A program made the translations under genes and the position numbers. A DNA stretch of 64,000 nt from Rhodospirillales bacterium (GTDB taxonomy: Bacteria; Pseudomonadota; Alphaproteobacteria; Micavibrionales; Micavibrionaceae). The notes below the pieces were generated by a model that was given only the letters and a program-made list of their open reading frames with translations, did no database searches and had not been told where the DNA came from. The number at the start of each line of letters is the position of its first letter. Positions within the stretch are counted from its first letter, which is position 1. Positions 44,348 to 53,853 of the stretch are shown here, one piece after another. The stretch lies in the NCBI GenBank assembly GCA_020638175.1, contig JACKJA010000002.1, positions 124,001-188,000 of the forward strand. Reading direction: 5' to 3'.

Positions 44348-45774
44348 GCCAGCACCTCCTTCGCTTTACTGTCAGGAACACTATCCCCTTTGACAGTTTT
44401 AACCATATTGTAAACCATGATAAGAGCCCCTGCGAGGAACAGCAGACCACCCAGCGCCCGGATCACATAGAACGGGTGCATAGCCATAACCGTTTCCACA
44501 AAGGAATATTCCAGGAAGCCCATTTCATCGTATGAACGCCACATCAGACCTTGCATGATCCCGGACACCCACATCGCCGTGATGTAGAGAACAATCCCGA
44601 TCGTTGCCAGCCACAAGTGCGTGTTCACAAGCTTCAGAGAATACATCTCTTGCTTGCCCCACAATTTCGGCACGAGGTAGTACAAAGCACCGAAACTGAT
44701 AAAGGCAACCCAGCCAAGCGCACCGGAGTGTACGTGCCCAACCGTCCAGTCTGTGTAGTGGGACAAGGCATTCACCGCACGAATAGACATCAACGGTCCT
44801 TCGAACGTGCTCATCCCGTAGAACGCCACAGCGATAATCATGAACCGCAGAACCGGGTCTTCGCGCAGTTTGTTCCACGCCCCGGACAGGGTCATCATCC
44901 CGTTGATCATCCCGCCCCAGCTCGGCATCCACAAAATGATGGAGAACGTCATCCCCAGCGTCTGTGCCCAGTCAGGCAATGCCGTGTAGTGCAAATGGTG
45001 CGGACCGGCCCAGATATAGATAAAGATCAAAGACCAGAAGTGCAAAATAGACAAACGGTAAGAGTAAACCGGACGTTCTGCCCGTTTGGGAATGAAATAG
45101 TACATCATCCCCAAAAAGCCGGCCGTCAGGAAGAAGCCCACCGCATTGTGACCATACCACCACTGGATCATCGCACTTTGAACACCAGAGGCTACAGAAT
45201 AACTTTTAGTGCCAAACAGATCGACCGGAATAATCACGTTATTCCCCAGATGCAGTACAGCAATCGTCACAATGAAAGACAGGTAGAACCAGTTTGCCAC
45301 ATAGATATGCTTTTCTTTCCGGGTCACCAAAGTCATCAAAAACACGACGAAATAAGCCACCCATACCAAGGTCAGCCACAGATCAACATACCATTCAGGC
45401 TCGGCATATTCCTTGCCTTGCGTAATCCCCATGACATAGCCGGACGCCGCAAGAACGATAAAGAGCTGATACCCCCAAAAGGTAAATTTCGCCAGTGCAT
45501 CACCCCACAGCCTAACGCCGCAGGTCCGCTGGACCACATAATAACTGGTCCCTAGCAGCGCATTCCCGCCAAAAGCGAAGATAACCGCCGAGGTATGAAC
45601 CGGGCGAAGACGTCCGAAATTCAAAAAGGGCTCCACATTCAGGTGCGGGAAGGCCAGCTGCAGGGCAATAAAAACCCCTGCGGCGAACCCGACAACGCCC
45701 CAAAAAACGGCGGCAATAATGAACATCCTGATGATGTCGTCATTGTAATTTTGCTTGGCTACATCCGTTGTCAT
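44344..45774 (-). CDS. ccoN: cbb3 oxidase subunit I CcoN (catalytic)
   Basis: A 476-aa, 12-helix haem-copper oxidase subunit reducing O2 to water with high affinity. Ligand-bearing motifs include H-T-S-A-V-I-F-A near 54, W-Y-G-H-N-A-V-G-F near 199 (CuB His and the cbb3-specific region), the H-Y-T-D-W-T-V-G-H-V-H-S-G stretch and the low-spin haem region. The start M-T-T-D-V-A at 45774 has GAGAGG upstream; the frame is open a little further. No FNR-type box was found in the 28-bp gap upstream, so the promoter is probably further up. Confidence 0.97.
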   Translation of the reverse strand: MTTDVAKQNYNDDIIRMFIIAAVFWGVVGFAAGVFIALQLAFPHLNVEPFLNFGRLRPVHTSAVIFAFGGNALLGTSYYVVQRTCGVRLWGDALAKFTFWGYQLFIVLAASGYVMGITQGKEYAEPEWYVDLWLTLVWVAYFVVFLMTLVTRKEKHIYVANWFYLSFIVTIAVLHLGNNVIIPVDLFGTKSYSVASGVQSAMIQWWYGHNAVGFFLTAGFLGMMYYFIPKRAERPVYSYRLSILHFWSLIFIYIWAGPHHLHYTALPDWAQTLGMTFSIILWMPSWGGMINGMMTLSGAWNKLREDPVLRFMIIAVAFYGMSTFEGPLMSIRAVNALSHYTDWTVGHVHSGALGWVAFISFGALYYLVPKLWGKQEMYSLKLVNTHLWLATIGIVLYITAMWVSGIMQGLMWRSYDEMGFLEYSFVETVMAMHPFYVIRALGGLLFLAGALIMVYNMVKTVKGDSVPDSKAKEVLA

Positions 45775-45802
45775 AGCTTTTAACCTCTCTTCAACAAAGA
45801 TT

Positions 45803-46576
45803 CTATAAAACCAGTCTACCCGCCAGGGCAAACAAGCCTATTCCATTCAGGGCCATCACGCCCCTTGATAGTGGTTTGAGAACGTGCGGCCATCGCCGGG
45901 AAGCTCCCTGACTAAACATCCCCACCAAAAACAGGGCCGGGATCGTTCCCAGCCCAAAAAAAACCATCGCCCCGGCCGCCGTCATCACATCACCACTGGC
46001 CGACACCGCCATCAAAGCCGCCATCACCAGACCACACGGCAGGAAGCCCAGCAGCAAACCGATCACATATCCACGCCAGCCGCGCGGATCGATAAAAAAG
46101 GGCCGCGCCAGTTGCGCCAGCCCTTGAGACAAAAACGGAAAAGAAATCCCTTTAAAAGACGTATAACGGGCAAGCGCCGGCAAAGCACTTACCACAAACA
46201 TAAAACCGGCTATACACAATAAAAAAGCGGCCATAACGTCTTTATAAGGTGAATACATAAAAGCTATATTCGTCACACCTGCGGCGATCATAGCAAGACC
46301 AACATAAGTCGTGACTCGTCCCAAATGATACGGCAACAAAAGTCCGTTCGCAAGCCGTTTCATAAAAAAATCTGAATATTTCCAGTGCCTTATATGTGAA
46401 CGATTCTCATTATCGGATTCGCAGCTTTCTGCGCGGGCACAAGCCTGCGCCACAACAAATGGGCCGCACATCCCGGCACAATGTGTGAAGCCGCCAACCA
46501 GACCCGCCAGAAACAGGCTTAGATACAGTCCGTCTTCCAGATTTATGGCTGCCGCACAATGCGCCAAAAACTCCAC
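45803..46576 (-). CDS. TauE/SafE-type membrane protein (cbb3-associated)
   Basis: A 257-aa protein with six or seven helices of the sulfite exporter TauE/SafE (DsbD/UreH-like) group often found in cbb3 clusters. A G-G-F-T-H-C-A-G-M-C-G-P-F motif near 28-40 and L-L-G-F-L-P-C-G-L-V near 175 are the two conserved Cys-containing halves that could bind copper or relay thiols. The start is GTG with AGGAG nine bases upstream. It lies upstream of ccoN rather than after ccoS, the more common place. Confidence 0.85.
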   Translation of the reverse strand: MEFLAHCAAAINLEDGLYLSLFLAGLVGGFTHCAGMCGPFVVAQACARAESCESDNENRSHIRHWKYSDFFMKRLANGLLLPYHLGRVTTYVGLAMIAAGVTNIAFMYSPYKDVMAAFLLCIAGFMFVVSALPALARYTSFKGISFPFLSQGLAQLARPFFIDPRGWRGYVIGLLLGFLPCGLVMAALMAVSASGDVMTAAGAMVFFGLGTIPALFLVGMFSQGASRRWPHVLKPLSRGVMALNGIGLFALAGRLVL

Positions 46577-46595
46577 GCTTCAAGTCTCCTGTTGA

Positions 46596-48083
46596 TTAAA
46601 AACTGTAACGCACACTCACGTAAGCATTGGAATTTTCCTCGAATTGATCGAAGAAAGTTCTTTGATCGTCACCGAAAAAGATATTTCCACCCGCTTCAAC
46701 CGTCCATTCATCCGTGAGCTTATAGCTGGCTTTGGGACGCACATAGCCGTCCTCATCCGAGGGACTCCAGAATGTAAACAAGGACAACGTTAAATTCTGG
46801 TCCATCGCCATCTTGGTCAGACGCAGCGTCAAAAGGTGCCGGTTTTTATCCTTCTGGAACGCGCCAGCCGGCAAGTTGGCCCGGTAATCGTCATAATTAC
46901 TCATGCGCTCAAGATAATATTGAATGCCCGCCGTCAATTCAGTGGCAATCTCTTGCTCGTACCCGGCTAGAAAACGCTCTTCCGCATTACGAACCAGGGG
47001 ATTGGTCCCGTCAGGATCATCCGGGCTTTCATAATGTCCTGCTTCGACATTCATAATCCCCTTGTAAACAGGACCGCGGATGGAACCGCCAATCACCCTC
47101 AAACGGGGAAAGGTCGCCACACCGAGAGCCGTCTGGCCGTTCGGTGATTTCCAGTAACCGTCATAATAGTAAAGCGCGGCCTCAAAAGCCTCGAAATTAC
47201 GGTACAGGCGCAAAGCCCACTCATCTTCGCTAAACCAGTCCACACGCCCGTCCGGCACAACCGGAGAATCGGTGCCCGAACGCCGCCCCAGATTACCGTT
47301 ATAAAAAGAAATCCGACGTCCGTCGATATAGCGATCCGAGTCGAATTGCGGCGTATAAACAACATCCAGATTGGCAAAATCACTAAAGAACGATGTCTTC
47401 AGAGCATCCGACGGCGCCTTCAAATACTCGGTATCCCGCCCGATAAAAAAGGCATTCCAGTCTTTGGGAAACAAATCGTTGATAAAAATCAGGTCACCCG
47501 TCCCCCAGGTTAAAATCTGGCGCCCGGCCTTCATATCGACAAAATCGAGCGGACTAAAAGACAGCCAAGCTTCGCGCAGATCAAGCCAGCCTTCCCCCTT
47601 ATCCAGATCAATAGCATGCCGGTCCAACACCGGATCATATAAAAGATCAGCCGTCACACGCCCCGCGACAGGACCAAAATATTTATCCGCCTGTAACTGC
47701 AGACGGGTTTCACCAAGGCTGACCTCTTTTTCATGCGGATCATCACCAAGGCGGTGACCGGCACGCACTTCCCAAAAACCGGACAGTTCAAACGGCAGAT
47801 CATCCATCCAGCTTTCATCATCGAAATCCGAATCGGCCCCATCCGCAGCAACCTCATCCATAACCAGTCCATCTGGCAATGAAGGCCCGTCGTCCTCCAG
47901 CCCCGCCGGCAAAGACGCGGACGAATCACCCCCCAGCCCCGCCGGAAGAGACGGCCCGCCACTATCGGCAACCGGAGTAACCTGCGATCCCCCGCCCAGA
48001 CCAACCGGCAAAACCGGATCTTCCGCCCAAGCCGGGGCGCTTAAACACGTACAGACCATCAATGTCAGAATTTTTGCTCTCAT
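46596..48083 (-). CDS. Outer-membrane beta-barrel protein (porin/DUF1302-like)
   Basis: A 495-aa protein with a signal peptide (M-R-A-K-I-L to A-W-A, 1-20), then a low-complexity linker (about 21-95) with four copies of an L-P-x-G-L motif, then a beta-barrel of alternating residues ending in aromatic F (Y-V-S-V-R-Y-S-F). The barrel holds motifs such as R-E-A-W-L-S-F and G-R-Q-I-L-T-W-G-T-G-D, seen in barrel proteins encoded with MMPL/RND exporters and LolA-like proteins, both found 1-4 kb away. The start at 48083 was chosen for the signal peptide. Function inferred: an outer-membrane partner in lipid or hydrophobic-compound export. Confidence 0.75.
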   Translation of the reverse strand: MRAKILTLMVCTCLSAPAWAEDPVLPVGLGGGSQVTPVADSGGPSLPAGLGGDSSASLPAGLEDDGPSLPDGLVMDEVAADGADSDFDDESWMDDLPFELSGFWEVRAGHRLGDDPHEKEVSLGETRLQLQADKYFGPVAGRVTADLLYDPVLDRHAIDLDKGEGWLDLREAWLSFSPLDFVDMKAGRQILTWGTGDLIFINDLFPKDWNAFFIGRDTEYLKAPSDALKTSFFSDFANLDVVYTPQFDSDRYIDGRRISFYNGNLGRRSGTDSPVVPDGRVDWFSEDEWALRLYRNFEAFEAALYYYDGYWKSPNGQTALGVATFPRLRVIGGSIRGPVYKGIMNVEAGHYESPDDPDGTNPLVRNAEERFLAGYEQEIATELTAGIQYYLERMSNYDDYRANLPAGAFQKDKNRHLLTLRLTKMAMDQNLTLSLFTFWSPSDEDGYVRPKASYKLTDEWTVEAGGNIFFGDDQRTFFDQFEENSNAYVSVRYSF

Positions 48084-48217
48084 AAGTTTCGTTTTACTCC
48101 ATATTTCCCCGGCATGCGACAGGAAATTACAGGATTTACACCGGCGACAACCCCGCATTTTGACATAACGTAAACGTTCATTTAAACTGACCAGCACAAT
48201 CAATCGGGATTTACGGG

Positions 48218-48598
48218 ATGAACCATTTAAAACTGACAGGATGGCAACGTTTGACGATTGCCTCTCTTTTTTCGGTCATAGGCGGCCCCCTTTTATCGGG
48301 GTGCAGCGACGACGGATTATCAGAAGAGCAAAAAAAAATCCGTGAAACAATATGCAACGACAGTACCCTGTCGGAAGAGCAGAAACAAACCCAGGAAAAA
48401 ATGGGACTCAGCACAGAAAAATGCCGCGACAACATGACCAAGGTCTTTGTCGGCATCAATAACCAGCATCAAAGCCGGGATGAACTGGTAGAAAAAGCCG
48501 CAAAGTTAAGGCAACAACGAGAAGAACATTTGAAAGCAACGCGTTGTCAAAATCAGGCCAACGGAGTCAGACAAGGCCCGCTTCTGGACTGCCCCTGA
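48218..48598 (+). CDS. Hypothetical lipoprotein
   Basis: A 126-aa protein with a signal sequence ending in the lipobox L-L-S-G-C (C29). The mature part is highly charged and helical (S-E-E-Q-K-K, twice S-E-E-Q-K), with Cys residues suggesting two disulfides. It reads outward from the region shared with the beta-barrel gene (divergent). No family recognised. Confidence 0.65.
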   Translation: MNHLKLTGWQRLTIASLFSVIGGPLLSGCSDDGLSEEQKKIRETICNDSTLSEEQKQTQEKMGLSTEKCRDNMTKVFVGINNQHQSRDELVEKAAKLRQQREEHLKATRCQNQANGVRQGPLLDCP

Positions 48599-48602
48599 AG
48601 CT

Positions 48603-49034
48603 TCAAGAGCGAAACAGATGCAAAGCTGGACGTCTCGGCATCTCATGCCCGGTTTGGTTTAGCATAGGAGCCAAAGGATATTGGGATTCTATATTCAATC
48701 GGGACAACGCCTTTTTCATCACGGCCAGCGCATCGTGAAACGTTTGATCGCTCTGAGATACCCCCTGCCCGGTATAGGTTTCATAAACAGGGCCGCCCCT
48801 GACCAGTTTTTTAGCCATACGAAATTCAACCCGAGCACCCTTGGCAAATCCTTGAAATTTAACTGCGGTCGCCGCCGGATTATCCAGCCCCATAACCCGC
48901 ATCCAGATACGTTGCATCTGTCCCGGTTTTTCAATCTCGGTTTGCAATAACACACGTTCATTATGTGTAAAGGAACAATCACCGTGAGCGCCCGCCGCTT
49001 CTTTCGTCGATGGAAAGTCTATTTTAATACCCAC
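48603..49034 (-). CDS. Hypothetical protein
   Basis: A 143-aa protein without signal peptide or membrane helix, of mixed alpha/beta composition; I recognise no family. The start is GTG at 49034 with AGAGGG close upstream. It lies between a bidirectional terminator (49094-49130) and the convergent lipoprotein, so it is probably a single-gene unit. Confidence 0.55.
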   Translation of the reverse strand: MGIKIDFPSTKEAAGAHGDCSFTHNERVLLQTEIEKPGQMQRIWMRVMGLDNPAATAVKFQGFAKGARVEFRMAKKLVRGGPVYETYTGQGVSQSDQTFHDALAVMKKALSRLNIESQYPLAPMLNQTGHEMPRRPALHLFRS

Positions 49035-49093
49035 AAAACCCTCTTTTCTTGATGATCCATTGTATTAACCATAATCTAAAAGGAGGGTGCAAC

Positions 49094-49130
49094 AAAAAAG
49101 GCCTCTCCAAAGGAAAGGCCCTTTTATTTT
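49094..49130. terminator. Bidirectional rho-independent terminator
   Basis: GGCCTCTCC-AAA-GGAAAGGCC forms a nine-pair stem (one mismatch) flanked by A-rich and T-rich runs on both sides. On the minus strand it ends the RND/LolA-like transcript. Confidence 0.85.
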
Positions 49131-49147
49131 TTCACGAAACCTGACGC

Positions 49148-49939
49148 CTAGCGCAGATATTCACGCGGCGGTGTCCGCAGATAACGCTCGGTGAAGATAT
49201 CCTCCGGCAAACCGGTATCGTACTTCACATTCTCGTACGTCAGAATCGTTTCACCGCCGGAGCGCAAATCCTTCATCCGGCTAGCCGTCACGGTTTTATG
49301 CCCGGCAATTTCATCGACTTTCTCGGCCATACCTTCACGGTATTTCACGCCGTTCTTGTCATAGAACTCAACCTTGATCGGGATAAAGCTCGCCTTGTGT
49401 ACCCAGCTTTTATATGAGCTAAACTCGACCGTTTCCGGCACCTTCGGCTTGCTTTCGATCACATAGAACGTGTCGTTTTCTTCGACCAGCGTATGGTTGT
49501 CTTCATCCGGATTCCGGCCTGACACATCCTCGTAGTAGAAATGCGATCCGACAAAGCTGGTCCGCTCATCGCTGGCGGCGATCCGCTTGACCAGATCCAG
49601 GGCCGGCAAATACAGCCACCGGTCATCATCCTTGCCCGGATGTTTCCAGACCATAAAAGCCGTCTTGTTCACATCAGCCGGGCGGGAGAAATAAACATAG
49701 AACTTTTGCTCCCCGTCACCTTCGCCAACATCCTTACGCAGGATTGTAAACTGGCGCGTACGCTCCCGGCCCTGATCGTCCTTGATGACCATATTGACCT
49801 TGGCGCGGCCATCTTCGCCCTGATAGTAAGCCGCATGGTTGGCCTTGGCCACCACCTCTTTCACATCAGCTGCCTGTGCGCCCACCGCCATCGGCATAGC
49901 CAGCGCCGCCACCACTAAAGCTCTCAATACCTGTCTCAT
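49148..49939 (-). CDS. LolA-like outer-membrane lipoprotein-sorting protein
   Basis: A 263-aa periplasmic protein with a signal peptide (to A-Q-A-A, about 1-24) and the single-domain LolA/LolB-like fold seen in proteins encoded with RND exporters. Typical is D-R-W-L-Y-L-P-A-L-D-L-V-K-R-I and the late M-K-D-L-R-S-G-G-E-T. This group is thought to carry lipids or lipoproteins from the inner-membrane exporter. A GAAAGGAT ribosome site precedes the ATG. It lies 66 bp downstream of the exporter gene. Confidence 0.85.
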   Translation of the reverse strand: MRQVLRALVVAALAMPMAVGAQAADVKEVVAKANHAAYYQGEDGRAKVNMVIKDDQGRERTRQFTILRKDVGEGDGEQKFYVYFSRPADVNKTAFMVWKHPGKDDDRWLYLPALDLVKRIAASDERTSFVGSHFYYEDVSGRNPDEDNHTLVEENDTFYVIESKPKVPETVEFSSYKSWVHKASFIPIKVEFYDKNGVKYREGMAEKVDEIAGHKTVTASRMKDLRSGGETILTYENVKYDTGLPEDIFTERYLRTPPREYLR

Positions 49940-50004
49940 ATCAATCCTTTCTCTATATATTAGATATTTCTAATAAATATATACGTTCCCCGTATAAAAC
50001 TAGA

Positions 50005-52671
50005 TCACTTTGTCTTCTTCTCCTTGAACAACCATTTATCCAGTAGCGTCATCAAAGCCGGCAAAATGACCAGAGACGCCGCACCGGCAAACAGCAGGAT
50101 AGCCGAAATAAAGAACCCGACCGTCTTGTAAGGCACCAGCGGCGCCGCCAGCAGCGGCAGGAATCCGACGCCGATAATAATCACGTTCCGCGCAATCGCC
50201 CGGCCCGGCTCACCAAACAGCGGCCCAACAGTGTCCTTCCAGCTACCGTATTTTTTCTGCATCTCGCGGCCCCGCGCCAAGAAGTGAATGGCGTAATCGA
50301 CCGCCAGCCCCAGCGACAACGAAGACAGAACAGCCACCGGCATATCGTAATCCTTGCCGATCAGACCAATCAGACCGTAAATAAAGGCAATCGTAACCGT
50401 CAGCGGGATCATCGACAAGACGCCCCACAGCACCGAACGGAACAGGAAGATCATCATGCCCAGAACAATAACAAACGACCCGGCAAAAGCCTCAGCCATA
50501 CCGGAGACCATTTTATCCTGCCAGACCGTATTGATGTAAGTCAGGCCAAACCATTGATGGTCGATGCCGATCGGCGCTTCGTTCTCAGCAAAGAATTTCT
50601 CAACAGACGCCACAACTTTGTTCATGTCCTTGTTGTCACCGCTTTTGAGCTGAATCCACAGCGACACACGGCTGTAATCCGGCGTCACGAAATGCCACAA
50701 ATCATCCGGTCGGTGTGAGTTCTGATAGGTAATCAGGGTTTGCGCCACGCCCCCGACAGAATCGGGTATGCGATACGCTTCCGGTTCACCCAGAAACAGC
50801 TCCCGATGCACGGTTTTAATAATATCCGGCAACGCATTCGATTTCCCGACCAGCCCGGTCGTCAACAGATAAGCCTGCAGTTTCTCGATATAATGCAACA
50901 CTTCGGGGTCTTTAAAGACCTCACCACCCGCCGCTTGCTCGTCCAGCCACAAGGCAATCGTATCCCACTGATCGTAAAGCGCATCGTCCTCGGCAACATC
51001 AAGCTGTTCTTCCGCATAATTCTGAAGCGCCTGCAAAAGTTCTTTGCGGGTTTTTACTTCCGGTGCCAAACGATCAATCTGCTTGGATGTATCAACGGCG
51101 GCATAAGTACCCAGATCAATCAAAGCGCGTTTCAGTTCCGGCACAGCGGCATCGACGCCCTGCGCTTCCGCAGAAGACGCCAGTGTCAAATACCCCATAT
51201 AAGTCCCGGCAAAGCGGTCATTAAGCTCCCTGTCCGCGACCCGGATTTTATGAGAGGGTGAAAACCATTTAACCGGGTTATCGTTAATCTGGATTTTGGT
51301 AATCCCGTACACCGCCACAGCCGACAAAGCCACAACCCCCAGCAACACCAGTTTTGCATGGTTATAGGTAAATGGTCCCAGTTTTTTCAGGAAACAGGCC
51401 AGAGGCGTGCAGTGCTCTTTCTCTTCTGATTTCTTGGTTTTCTTGCCACTTTTTTCTTCGCGTTTGAGCCCAAAGCCATCCATCGACTTGTCACTCATCA
51501 ACATGATATAGGCGGGAATAAGCGTAATCGTGAACAGATACGCCAGCAAAACACCCAGCGCGATAAAGATACCAAACGTCTCCACCGGCGGAATCGGCGT
51601 GAACGCCAACGAAGCAAAACCGGCCGTCGTCGTCAGGGATGTGAACAACATCGGCTTGGACAGATCTTCCATCACATGATCGAGCGTCTTGCGCCGGTCT
51701 TTAATCTGCGGATAGCGGTCAAAGAAATCAGAGAGAATATGCACCGCGTCCAGCACGGCAATCGGCATGATAAACACCGGGATCATCGAAGACATAATAT
51801 GCACCGTATGCCCGGTCGCGATCAACGCACCCATCGTGCAAATCACCGACACCAGCGCCACAATCATCGGCGAAATGATGAATTTGATATTCTTGAAGAA
51901 ATACCACATCAAAAGGAAAATCAGCAGCATCGCCAGAGGCGCGGACATGGCCATCTGTTTGAACATCTCGACACCGAACGTATCCTGGGCCACCGGCATG
52001 CCGGTAATGTGATATTCTTCCTGCGTCGCGCCAAAAGACGCTATTTTATCTTCAAGCTGCTTGGCGACTTTATAGCTGATATTTTTAGAGGTAATCGGCA
52101 CATACAAGGCAATCGCCTTGCGATCTTCGGAAATCAGTGTACCGTCAAGAAACGGTAGATTCTGGGCCTTTTCAGCAACAGCCAGAGCTTCTTCGTCGGT
52201 CTGGGGCGGCTGGGCCATCAACCATTCAAACCGTACCGTGCCAAGCCCCGCCTGCTCGATATTATCGACAGTCGACGGCGCCAGAAGATCAACCTCCAGA
52301 ACGCCGGCCATCTTACCTGTTTCCGGATCTTCCCAGCGAATCTGTTTGGCTGTCTCCGTTAATTCATAGACATTTTTCAGCGTCTCGGCATTAAATGCGC
52401 CGTTTTTATGGACCTTGTTCACCACCCCGACCACGATAATATCGTTCAGGGCAAATTCCTTTTTCATGGCGTTATGAAACACCCGCACCGGTTCATCCGC
52501 AGACAGCATGTTTTCCGGGTCAGTATCAATATGAAGCGGTTGCAACAATGGCACCTTACCCGGCGCCAATGTCGGTATCGCCACCAGCAAAATCATCACG
52601 AGACTTAAAAGCCCCGCCACCCACATAAACCGTTTTGGCTTGTCCGCCGCGATGCTAGATAGTACCTGCAT
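50005..52671 (-). CDS. MMPL/RND superfamily exporter
   Basis: An 888-aa inner-membrane transporter with 12 helices in two halves (TM1; TM2-6 about 235-400; TM7; TM8-12 about 710-880) and two large periplasmic loops, the layout of MMPL/HpnN-like exporters. Conserved spots are the D-A-V-H-I-L-S-D-F-F-D-R helix and G-L-A-V-D-Y-A-I-H-F near 805. A short Lys-rich cytoplasmic insert lies mid-protein. Such exporters move hydrophobic molecules (lipids, hopanoids, pigments); together with the LolA-like and beta-barrel genes it may form a trans-envelope path. ATG 52671 preferred; TTG 52683 is possible. Confidence 0.9.
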   Translation of the reverse strand: MQVLSSIAADKPKRFMWVAGLLSLVMILLVAIPTLAPGKVPLLQPLHIDTDPENMLSADEPVRVFHNAMKKEFALNDIIVVGVVNKVHKNGAFNAETLKNVYELTETAKQIRWEDPETGKMAGVLEVDLLAPSTVDNIEQAGLGTVRFEWLMAQPPQTDEEALAVAEKAQNLPFLDGTLISEDRKAIALYVPITSKNISYKVAKQLEDKIASFGATQEEYHITGMPVAQDTFGVEMFKQMAMSAPLAMLLIFLLMWYFFKNIKFIISPMIVALVSVICTMGALIATGHTVHIMSSMIPVFIMPIAVLDAVHILSDFFDRYPQIKDRRKTLDHVMEDLSKPMLFTSLTTTAGFASLAFTPIPPVETFGIFIALGVLLAYLFTITLIPAYIMLMSDKSMDGFGLKREEKSGKKTKKSEEKEHCTPLACFLKKLGPFTYNHAKLVLLGVVALSAVAVYGITKIQINDNPVKWFSPSHKIRVADRELNDRFAGTYMGYLTLASSAEAQGVDAAVPELKRALIDLGTYAAVDTSKQIDRLAPEVKTRKELLQALQNYAEEQLDVAEDDALYDQWDTIALWLDEQAAGGEVFKDPEVLHYIEKLQAYLLTTGLVGKSNALPDIIKTVHRELFLGEPEAYRIPDSVGGVAQTLITYQNSHRPDDLWHFVTPDYSRVSLWIQLKSGDNKDMNKVVASVEKFFAENEAPIGIDHQWFGLTYINTVWQDKMVSGMAEAFAGSFVIVLGMMIFLFRSVLWGVLSMIPLTVTIAFIYGLIGLIGKDYDMPVAVLSSLSLGLAVDYAIHFLARGREMQKKYGSWKDTVGPLFGEPGRAIARNVIIIGVGFLPLLAAPLVPYKTVGFFISAILLFAGAASLVILPALMTLLDKWLFKEKKTK

Positions 52672-52746
52672 AATCCCGTTCAACCTCTTATTACATTAGA
52701 AAGAATTGATATTCTACACTCAAACAAATCTCTTTTCACCCGCTTT

Positions 52747-53598
52747 TTACTGCCCCGGAACCGTATAGGGCTTGGCGACAGGATATAAAGCCTCGCCAGC
52801 CGGATCATATCGTTTAAGAATCGGTTCAATCGAATTGGTATTTTGGAGCGCAGAAATCGCCCCGTTTAGCATATTAAGAAGCTTAACTTCCCCCTTCAAA
52901 ACGGATATTCCAATAGGGTATGTCGCCACAGGGGCGTCCAAATCAAGTCTCTTTAATCCCGGAATATTGGTTCTATTAAACACCTCGACAATACCCGGAT
53001 CAATAATCGCGGCATCGGCTTTCCGGGTCGTCACATTCATCATGATCTGCGCCCCGTCGGAATTCGCAGGAAGTGTCACAATTTTAGCGTCTGGAAAGCT
53101 GTGCTCCACCATTGTCACACTGATGTCACCATCAATACCAACAAAACTGACATCGGCTTTGTTCAGGTCAGCATTGCTTTGAAAACGGTCATCATCGGCC
53201 CGTACATACACAAAAACAGGGGCATAAAACTCAGGCGTCGAATAATCGAGATATTTGATACTGGAAAAAACATAGTAAGAATCGACACAAAACGCATCAT
53301 AAATCCCTTTTTCCAATTCAGTAACCTGATACCCCAACGCCGACATTTGTACAAATTCAACATCAATATCGAGAATATCGCCAACGGCCTTCGATATTTC
53401 AGCCATCATACCACCGACATTACCCGTATTAAGGTCGACCTCAAAAAATGGCGGCCATGGATAATACCCGCAGCGAAGCGTTCCCGTGCGCATGACGCGC
53501 TCGTAAACGCTCTCTTTCTCGTTGTCCGCAGCATGAACGGTGACCGGCAATGCGTAACACAGCGCCAGAAAAACCAGAAAACACCTAACGAATTTCAT
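52747..53598 (-). CDS. Family 3 periplasmic solute-binding protein
   Basis: A 283-aa protein with a signal peptide (1-24) and a bilobal SBP_bac_3 fold. Starting features are R-T-G-T-L-R-C-G-Y-Y-P-W-P-P-F, then the G-G-M-M-A-E-I-S-K segment. In transport systems this fold binds amino acids or related small solutes, but no permease or ATPase genes are nearby. It may therefore act as a stand-alone sensor or scavenging component. GGGAGGGG precedes the ATG. It lies 27 bp from the DUF2892 gene. Confidence 0.8.
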   Translation of the reverse strand: MKFVRCFLVFLALCYALPVTVHAADNEKESVYERVMRTGTLRCGYYPWPPFFEVDLNTGNVGGMMAEISKAVGDILDIDVEFVQMSALGYQVTELEKGIYDAFCVDSYYVFSSIKYLDYSTPEFYAPVFVYVRADDDRFQSNADLNKADVSFVGIDGDISVTMVEHSFPDAKIVTLPANSDGAQIMMNVTTRKADAAIIDPGIVEVFNRTNIPGLKRLDLDAPVATYPIGISVLKGEVKLLNMLNGAISALQNTNSIEPILKRYDPAGEALYPVAKPYTVPGQ

Positions 53599-53625
53599 TG
53601 CTGCCCCTCCCGCCTGTTTGCGTGT

Positions 53626-53829
53626 CTATTTAAACGCGCAGCCCGGCTCTTTCCCCAGCTTCTTCAGGATCATCGCCAACGGGCAAAACCCGGTAAAGGC
53701 GGCCTGAAACATGTTCAGGCCGACAAAAGCGGTAAACAAGAACCAGGCTTCATGCACGAAATAGCCCAGCGCCAGAGATGCCAGAATAAAAACACCGGCA
53801 ATCGCAAAAATCATACGGTCTATATTCAT
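53626..53829 (-). CDS. DUF2892 (YgaP-TM-like) small membrane protein
   Basis: A 67-aa protein with two helices and the family's G-F-C-P-L-A-M-I-L-K-K-L-G near the C-terminus; in YgaP-like proteins this module accompanies rhodanese domains. GGAGGA precedes the ATG. It lies between the SQR gene and the solute-binding gene, and DUF2892 proteins are frequently found with sulfur-oxidation genes. Confidence 0.85.
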   Translation of the reverse strand: MNIDRMIFAIAGVFILASLALGYFVHEAWFLFTAFVGLNMFQAAFTGFCPLAMILKKLGKEPGCAFK

Positions 53830-53853
53830 GGATATGTTCCTCCGTAGTTTACA

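Noticed and set aside
44551..45555. 334-aa plus-strand ORF inside ccoN
   Set aside because: Shadow of the catalytic subunit; protein is biased in His, Pro and Gln as expected of a reversed membrane gene.
46396..46415. Fur-box-like GATAATGAGAATCGTTC on the minus strand
   Set aside because: Lies within the coding region of the TauE/SafE gene, far from any start; probably chance.
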